64,000 bases of DNA from Syngnathus acus (Eukaryota > Chordata > Actinopteri > Syngnathiformes > Syngnathidae), in NCBI RefSeq assembly GCF_901709675.1, contig NC_051095.1, forward strand, positions 2,851,956-2,915,955. Reading direction: 5' to 3'. The notes under the pieces are model-generated. The model was not told the origin of the DNA, did not search any database, and worked only from the letters and a program-made list of their open reading frames with translations. This document shows positions 57,648 through 64,000 of the stretch, piece by piece. The translations under genes were made by a program, and so were the position numbers. Within the stretch, counting starts at the first letter, position 1; each line of letters starts with the position of its first letter.

Positions 57648-58842
57648 GTTTTATCGTGTCATTTGCATGTGTTTTGAATTATTGATTGTGAATTATTTTA
57701 TGAACACCCGAGCTGGACCTCCAAGGGAGCCCAGATTGAGAACCACTGGTGGAAAGTGAGGTCGTGTTTGTGTGCTCACTTGTGTGTGTGTGCGTGAGCG
57801 AGTCGTGTGAAATGTGGTTTGTGTTGACACCGCAGCAGCTCCTGCGTCTTCGCAGATGTGCGTTGCACACTGTGTCTTTGTCCTGGAAGGTGGAGGGCAA
57901 GGAGAGAGAAGGGGGGGAGGGGTGCCCTGGCCCGGCTCGGCCCGGCCCTCAACCTGATTGAAAGGTGTGTCTGGCCTTTAGCCTCTCATCTGGTCGCTTC
58001 GCACACAGTTTCACACGCCGGGCGGGCCTGGAAACCCAATTCTGTCTTTTCTTCTCGCCTTTTCAAAAAAAAAAAAAAAAAAACCTCCAGCCAATTACGG
58101 CCCCCGCCATTCTCCCCTTCCTCTCCGCCTTCCTTAACAAGCAATCTTGTTAATGTCACTGTGCCTATTTCTCCTCCCATCTTCTCCTCTGCCTCCGGTT
58201 CTCTCACTTTCAGGAGAATGAGAACACATGTTGAGACGCACAGAAAAGCCCCGACGTCCATCTCAAAGATGGACTCGCCCGCAAAAAGCCACAATCCGCA
58301 TATGCCCTAATTGAAGGCCATTATAAAAGCACTGTGGGGAAATATCCTTTATATTTCTATATATTTAAAACGTACTGAAGAAATGTGCCGTATATTTTGG
58401 ATGACTGGCATTCCACTTCATTCCAGTGGGTAAAACAAATTGACTTACCGCAGCGCTGACCCGGTTGCTTGTTTAGCGACGCACCGCTGAGGGGCTGGCG
58501 AAGCCCGGACCGATTCCGCACCGCAGCCCCGACGCTTCCCGTCAACCGTATGCGCCGAATAAATCATGTCCAGCCGTCGAGCGCCGTAAATTATTCAAAG
58601 GCTTCATGCGTGGAAACAGTGTAATTCCATGTTGAGTGTGAATTAGCCTCCGTTTTGCCCTCAGGCGCATTTCTCACTCAACCTCAAGGCCTCATGGGAG
58701 ATTAAAATGCCAAATGCCGTTCAAGATGGACCTGTGATTTTCATCCGTGTCTGTCCCGATGATTAAGAATTGTGACCAATGATTGAAATAAGAACGTCCA
58801 CATTACTACACTTAAATGTACCGATTTAATGATAGACACACC

Positions 58843-58956
58843 CATTAGCCTATTTATATTAGCCGTTAGCCTGTTTACATTAGCCGTTAGTCCATTTACA
58901 TTAGCCATTAGCCTATTTACATTAGCCATTAGCCTATATACATTAGCCTATAGCCT
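58843..58956. repeat. 21-bp tandem minisatellite (about 5 units)
   Basis: Unit ATTAGCCRTTAGCCTRTTTA plus C, itself containing two ATTAGCC/GTTAGCC submotifs; units differ by one to three substitutions. Confidence 0.9.
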
Positions 58957-59897
58957 AGTTAGATTCTACTTCCGGTATGTATGGTATTTACAACACAGCT
59001 AATGTTGCAGTAAAGTAAATGTAAAATTTAACTAAATTAGACACGCCACATAGTTTTTAGCAACCTTGCCAAAGGTAAATGATTCAAACAATTCGCCAAG
59101 TACAAAAAACGAGGCTTCAAAATGGCAAAAAAACAAGTCCTTCTCTCCGCTCTCAAACAATGTGATAATGTGTGAAGCCCCGTCACACTTTGTTTAGCAT
59201 CCGGACCCTAACCACTTGTTTGATCTGTGAAAATGTATCCGCCTAAAACCTCCGGTGGCTTTTCTACGGCGCAACAACGAGGCGCTCTAAATGCTCCTCG
59301 GCTTCCTTTGGTCTTCAATTGAGTGGGCAAATTCATAAAGGGATGCATCACGTCGCAGGAAACTTTGAACCCGGTGATAAGAGTGCACCGGGAGGACAGA
59401 CGTGCCGACTAAAAAACAAATCCGAAGTTGAAGGAATGCGCCCCAGGCTTAACCTGCAATTAGCAAGCTATGAATACTAAGTCGGCCGCGACGTCGCAGA
59501 CTGCCGCTCGATGCCGTTTGACCGCCGACAGCACGCACGGTCGGGGGCTCCGCCTTTCATTGGCGGCGCGAGCAACAGATGAGGCCGGCTCGGCCAATCG
59601 GGCGGCGGATGAGGGTTGCGGGGTGACAAAGCGCTGGCCCGGGCCCCCCTCCTGTTTTTTTTTTTGTGAGCGTTAATCTGCTTTGTGTGCCTGCACGCAG
59701 CATCAGCGCTCAAGCGAAGGCCGTGACCTCTCACACCCAGCGGTGGGGATGGGCCGGGGGGGGGGAGCCCGCCTTCAACGCTAACCGGGGTTCAAGCTTT
59801 CGCACTCTGTCGGGTCGTCGCCATAGCAAAATTAGCGCTTTGATACCTTTGTTGCCGATATTGATGACATGGCAAAAGTGAAAGTGTCGGAAAAGGG

Positions 59898-60092
59898 GAT
59901 GGATGGATGGATGGATGGATGGATGGATGGATGGATGGATGGATGGATGGATGGATGGATGGAAAAAGTGGATGGATGAATGGGAAAAGTGGATGGATGG
60001 ATGGATGGATGGATGGATGGATGGATGGATGGATGGATGGATGGAAAAAGTGGATGGAAGGATGGATGAATGGATGATGGATGGATGGATGG
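59898..60092. repeat. (GGAT)n tetranucleotide array with GAAAAAGT interruptions
   Basis: About 195 bp of GGAT repeats broken by GGAAAAAGTGGATGG segments and a few point changes. Apparent SIHP or MDGW peptides in all frames are artefacts of the repeat. Confidence 0.97.
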
Positions 60093-60174
60093 AACCAGTT
60101 CTCCTGCAACCCGTTGGCCATCCTCCTTTTTGCCTCCTCCGCAATGTCGCATCGATGACACTCGTCGCTCTCGG

Positions 60175-60184
60175 CTGTCAATCA
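60175..60184 (-). promoter_or_regulatory. PBX/PREP decamer TGATTGACAG
   Basis: The minus strand reads TGATTGACAG exactly; the extended context GTGATTGACAGCC is shared with the site at 54750. Confidence 0.5.
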
Positions 60185-60736
60185 CCAATTTCAAAACGGA
60201 TCAGCTCTTTCCCCTGTTACACCACAAAGAAAACAAAAAAAAAAAACCCCGCAGCTGCGTAGACGTTAGCGGGACGGCTACACAACGTCCTGGGAGAGCC
60301 CGTCGAACAAAGGGAGCACTAAAAAGTGTATTTCAACACCCTTTCTAGATTTCGTCTCCATAATGATTTCGGCTTCTCCAACTTGTCATGTATATTTGAC
60401 AGTGTGTTTGCGTGCGAGCCCAACGGAGGCTTCCTTTCCGCAACGCTCCCCGCTCGGGAGCCCGGAGGTTGAGAATGAACACGCACCCATCTGCGCACGC
60501 CTCCCCAACCGAGCCGCCTGTCTATTTATTCCTCGATTCATCCGATTCTTTATTTATTTTACACGGCCCTTCCGAATGCAAATAGGGTTTGTATACTCCC
60601 CGCCGAACTGGGGCGCAGCACGGGACCCACGGTGTGTGCTCGTGTGTGTGTTAATGTGTGAGTGTGTGTGGGAACCAGTGAGCAATAGAGCCAAAGTCCT
60701 TATCTGTCACCAGAGAGCTGCCTGGCTCTCTCTCAG

Positions 60737-60746
60737 CTGTCAATCA
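60737..60746 (-). promoter_or_regulatory. PBX/PREP decamer TGATTGACAG
   Basis: The minus strand reads TGATTGACAG exactly, about 560 bp from the previous one and in the same orientation. Confidence 0.5.
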
Positions 60747-61078
60747 TCCAACCCTGGAGACAAACAGTCAGCTTCAAACAGAGGCAGAGAGGTTTGCGGG
60801 GGAGGCAGTGAGGATGAAGGGATGAAGGCCTATCGGAGGGGAGGTGCGGATGAAGCAGGGGGGAGGCAGGTGTGTGTGTGTGTGTGTGTTAGAGGGTGAG
60901 GGGAACTATAGGAATCACCAAAAGGTGCCTTCCTGGAAGCAATACACCTGTGAAGCGCTCCAGGAATTAGACAGACCCCCCCTCCCCATTACTCTCAAGC
61001 ACGGGTGACTTTTTCACACCGCTTTTAAGAGCTAAAGTGGGTGAGAAGTGGCTGAAGCACACTCCCACGCTTTGCCCG

Positions 61079-61157
<79 letters not shown>
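61079..61157. repeat. (CA)n microsatellite
   Basis: About 39 CA units with one TA interruption. Confidence 0.97.
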
Positions 61158-61160
<3 letters not shown>

Positions 61161-62773
61161 GCACGTGCACACATTCCAACACCGATAGCACTCGGCAATA
61201 TCTTGACAGGAGTGGATGGTATTTTGTATGACTTGAGGCCGCTCACTTTTAAATTTTTCTCTCTGGCGATTGCACACTGCACCACTCAATCAAGTCTGTT
61301 CATAACAAGATGAAATCGTCCATTGAGTGAGAAGCAAACGATGATAACGCGGGCAGAAACTGCTAGCATCCTAAGCGCTTAAAACTTCCGTCAAATCAGA
61401 ACAAGGAGGAGGTTGAGGGTTGGGGGGGGCGAACTATGGGGGGATGGCAACTGAGACTTTGAGGCCCAAATGGCTTCAAGATGCTGACGTCCGACTAGCA
61501 TGACAAACTGGAAGCGCGCGTTTAGCGCCGTGCCCGTGCTAGCAATCAGTAGGTTTGGCGCTGGTTTGGTGTACCTAATGAACTGACCTTGAGTGTAGTG
61601 CCGTAGAGTTTGCAAGAATGCAATACGTGTGATTAATATTGCGTTCATTTAATGAAAATTGTAACCAACCTGGACCTATCAACTTGCAATATCACTGACT
61701 TTGGCTCCGCCCCTTTAAAGGCACTCAACACTTCAATGTGTGTGACTTTTGTCTTGGTTACACTTTATAAAAAGCGTCGTCATGGAACCCAGCTTTCAAG
61801 TGCAAAGTGCTCTTTTGCGAGTTTACATCCCACAAGTCTCCTGGCGCATATTTGGCGGTCCCGTGGGACCTCCGATGGATTACGGCGCTCCCTTGACACT
61901 CTGGCCCGACCCGAGCTGAGGCGTCCTTAGCTAAAGTTTCAAACTCTTTAGACCCTGTGGCCTCTGAGGGGCATACAACCACACACACACACACACCGCC
62001 AGGATCAACGTCTCACCTCACAGGCTATTGGACAATTCCTGTGTGTGTGTTCATGTGTGTGTGTCCATGTGTCCACATATGCGTGTGCGTGCCCCAACAC
62101 TGTCGAGCACAGGGTGACCTAATTAAATTAGCGGGGTGGTCGGCCTGAACGAGCTGAAGCTCAAAGACTCTTCACACGCCAGCTGCCGCCATCCATTTAA
62201 GTGTGTGTGTGTGCGTGTGTGTGTGTGTGTTGACCCCAGCTACACACTTCAACTGGGAAACCCTCAGTGAGGCTTTTAAGTATGTATACACGCGCACACA
62301 CACACGCACACGGACCCGCATGTCAGGACCCGCAGTGCTCCATCAACACACACCTCCACTAGAGCGCCTTAATGGGACCAATCCAGACTTGTATAAATCA
62401 TCCTCAGGAAGAAAAGAAAAAACAAAACGGCGATCGCCACAATAAAAAAAAAAAAAAAAGCAGATGTGGGCAAAGCAGTTTTGCAAGTTGTGTGACCACC
62501 AAAAAGACGCGGTTGAGGCTTCACTTCCAGGTGAGCCGCGACGACACAAAGACGATTTATGCCGTCTTGGACCTCACATGTCTCCGGCAGCGTCGAGATC
62601 GCTGAGGAAGCGTTATTTGTTCTTTCCATTTGAAGAAAAATGTGAAATGACTTGAATACAACCGAACTGTGCTTGGGCCAGAGTCAAAATTTCAAATTTC
62701 AGAAATAATATCAAACAGCGGGGTGACTTTACTTTATTACACAAACTTGCTGACTTTTTTTTTTTTTTAATCC

Positions 62774-63168
62774 AGTACTTGACAAATACTTGAAATATGA
62801 GCAGAAAACTAAAGTCAAATAAAATGGAGCTTTTTCAAAGACATACAAACTAATGGAAACTGACAGCCCCTCTAAAAACTAATTAAAACTAAATACAAGT
62901 AAAAAAAAGAATAAAAAAACAACTATAATTCAAAACTGTTATCATCAACATCTTCACACTTTTTTTTCCCAGTACTTGACAAATACTCCAAATATGAGCA
63001 GAAAACTAAAGTCAAATAAAATGGAGCTTTTTCAAAGAAATACAAACTAATGGAAACTGACAGCCCCTCTAAAAACTAATTAAAACTAAATATAAGTAAA
63101 AAAAAGAATAAAAAAACAACTATAATTCAAAACTGTTATCATCAACATCTTCACACTTTTTTTTCCCA
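62774..63168. repeat. 197-bp tandem duplication (2 copies), nearly identical
   Basis: Copies start AGTACTTGACAAATACT at 62774 and 62971 and end TCTTCACACTTTTTTTTCCC; only a handful of differences (for example ATACTTGAAATATG versus ATACTCCAAATATG). The unit contains an A-rich AACTAATTAAAACTAAATA stretch. Recent duplication. Confidence 0.97.
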
Positions 63169-63651
63169 GTTTTCACCGCTCTTGACTTGTCTTATTTATT
63201 TCCTTTTTTCCCAAGCTTCAATTGAAGCGATGACGTCAGGTGTCGGGTGTTGATGAGATGCCGAGCACGGAGCGTCTGCGACGCCGAGAGTGCCAAAGAA
63301 GCTGTGAACAAAAGTTCCGAGCTGCGGATGCGGCGGCGGGAACATGAAAAAAAAAAAAAAAAAGACACCAGCGCAAAAATTAAATCAGCAAGGGGAAGAA
63401 TGCAAATGAGGATGATGATGGAAATGACAAAAAAAAGTTTCTCCTGACCTGAATATGACTGCCCCCCCCCTCCTGAAAAAAAAAATCAGACATCCTCCTC
63501 CCTACTTTGCTTAGTTAGCTTGACATAAAGAAAAAGTTAGCTTGACGCGGCTTCACCTTAATGCGACGCGCTCATCTGCCGCATTGTGGCCGACGTCGGG
63601 TGCCCCCCTCAGCGGGAAAACCGCGACATGGGAGCTGAAGGGCGGGCGTGA

Positions 63652-63790
<139 letters not shown>

Positions 63791-64000
63791 CTTTGCAAAT
63801 GCCAAAGCATCCAGCAAGGCTCCGACCTGCAAGTGTGATTTTGACTAGATTTGACACAGACGCTGCAGCGCTCCCAACCGCCTCCAGTCAGAAAAAAAAA
63901 TGTGTGTGTGATGACAAGGGCACATTTACCTTCAAAGTCCCTTGGCGCCATCTCACTATTTTTTTCTTTAAACTGTCCTCCTGAGCAGCTTGCTCGAAGA

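Noticed and set aside
57710-57752. GAGAACCACTGGTGG resembling an hAT transposon end
   Set aside because: Only one end is visible and no matching inverted end or 8-bp duplication was found.
59898-60092. Regular repeat that could be mistaken for a CRISPR-like array
   Set aside because: Simple tetranucleotide slippage without unique spacers, in a vertebrate intron.
59731-60262. Long frames rich in SIHP or MDGW repeats around the GGAT array
   Set aside because: They are six-frame translations of the tetranucleotide repeat with no gene signals.

Overview
This is a vertebrate nuclear genome window, almost certainly from a ray-finned (teleost) fish. The genes are intron-split with GT-AG junctions and separated by short intergenic gaps. 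The background is rich in (CA)n/(TG)n microsatellites and small foldback or MITE-like elements, and the proteins are vertebrate-specific (neuroligin-2, erythropoietin, GIGYF1, WRAP53, ephrin-B). I cannot name the species. No bacterial, phage, CRISPR or organellar sequence is present, and I see no undescribed gene system. The most interesting material is gene order, non-coding motifs, splice and uORF architecture, and small mobile elements.

Layout. (1) 1-12140, + strand: the 3' two thirds of nlgn2 (neuroligin-2), five coding exons between 5250 and 9448, preceded by an intron with local repeats and followed by a long 3'UTR. (2) 12590-13860, +: pop7 (RNase P/MRP subunit p20), with an uninterrupted coding region and a predicted 5'UTR intron. 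(3) 13890-16843, -: epo (erythropoietin), four coding exons; the tiny first coding exon was not located. pop7 and epo converge. (4) 16844-25181: about 8 kb of mostly non-coding DNA upstream of epo. (5) 25182-25898, +: ufsp1 (UFM1-specific protease 1), uninterrupted. (6) 26780-40930, +: gigyf1, 23 coding exons whose total (3150 nt) is divisible by 3, giving 1049 aa. (7) 40980-46090, +: wrap53/TCAB1, ten coding exons (1542 nt, 513 aa), with a uORF that stops inside the main start codon. (8) 46090-64000, +: upstream region, first exon (48526-48641) and more than 15 kb of intron 1 of an ephrin-B gene, efnb3 by position. This intron holds most of the microsatellites and tandem duplications plus clusters of PBX/PREP and RFX-type motifs.

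How the genes relate. They are neighbours rather than a pathway: synaptic adhesion (nlgn2), tRNA/rRNA processing (pop7), red-cell hormone (epo), UFM1 processing (ufsp1), translational repression through 4EHP (gigyf1), telomerase/Cajal-body RNP trafficking (wrap53), and axon guidance/boundary signalling (efnb3). In human, POP7-EPO-GIGYF1-UFSP1 lie on 7q22 and NLGN2-WRAP53-EFNB3 on 17p13. Here the two groups are interleaved on one segment, and tp53, the head-to-head partner of human WRAP53, is absent from the interval next to wrap53.
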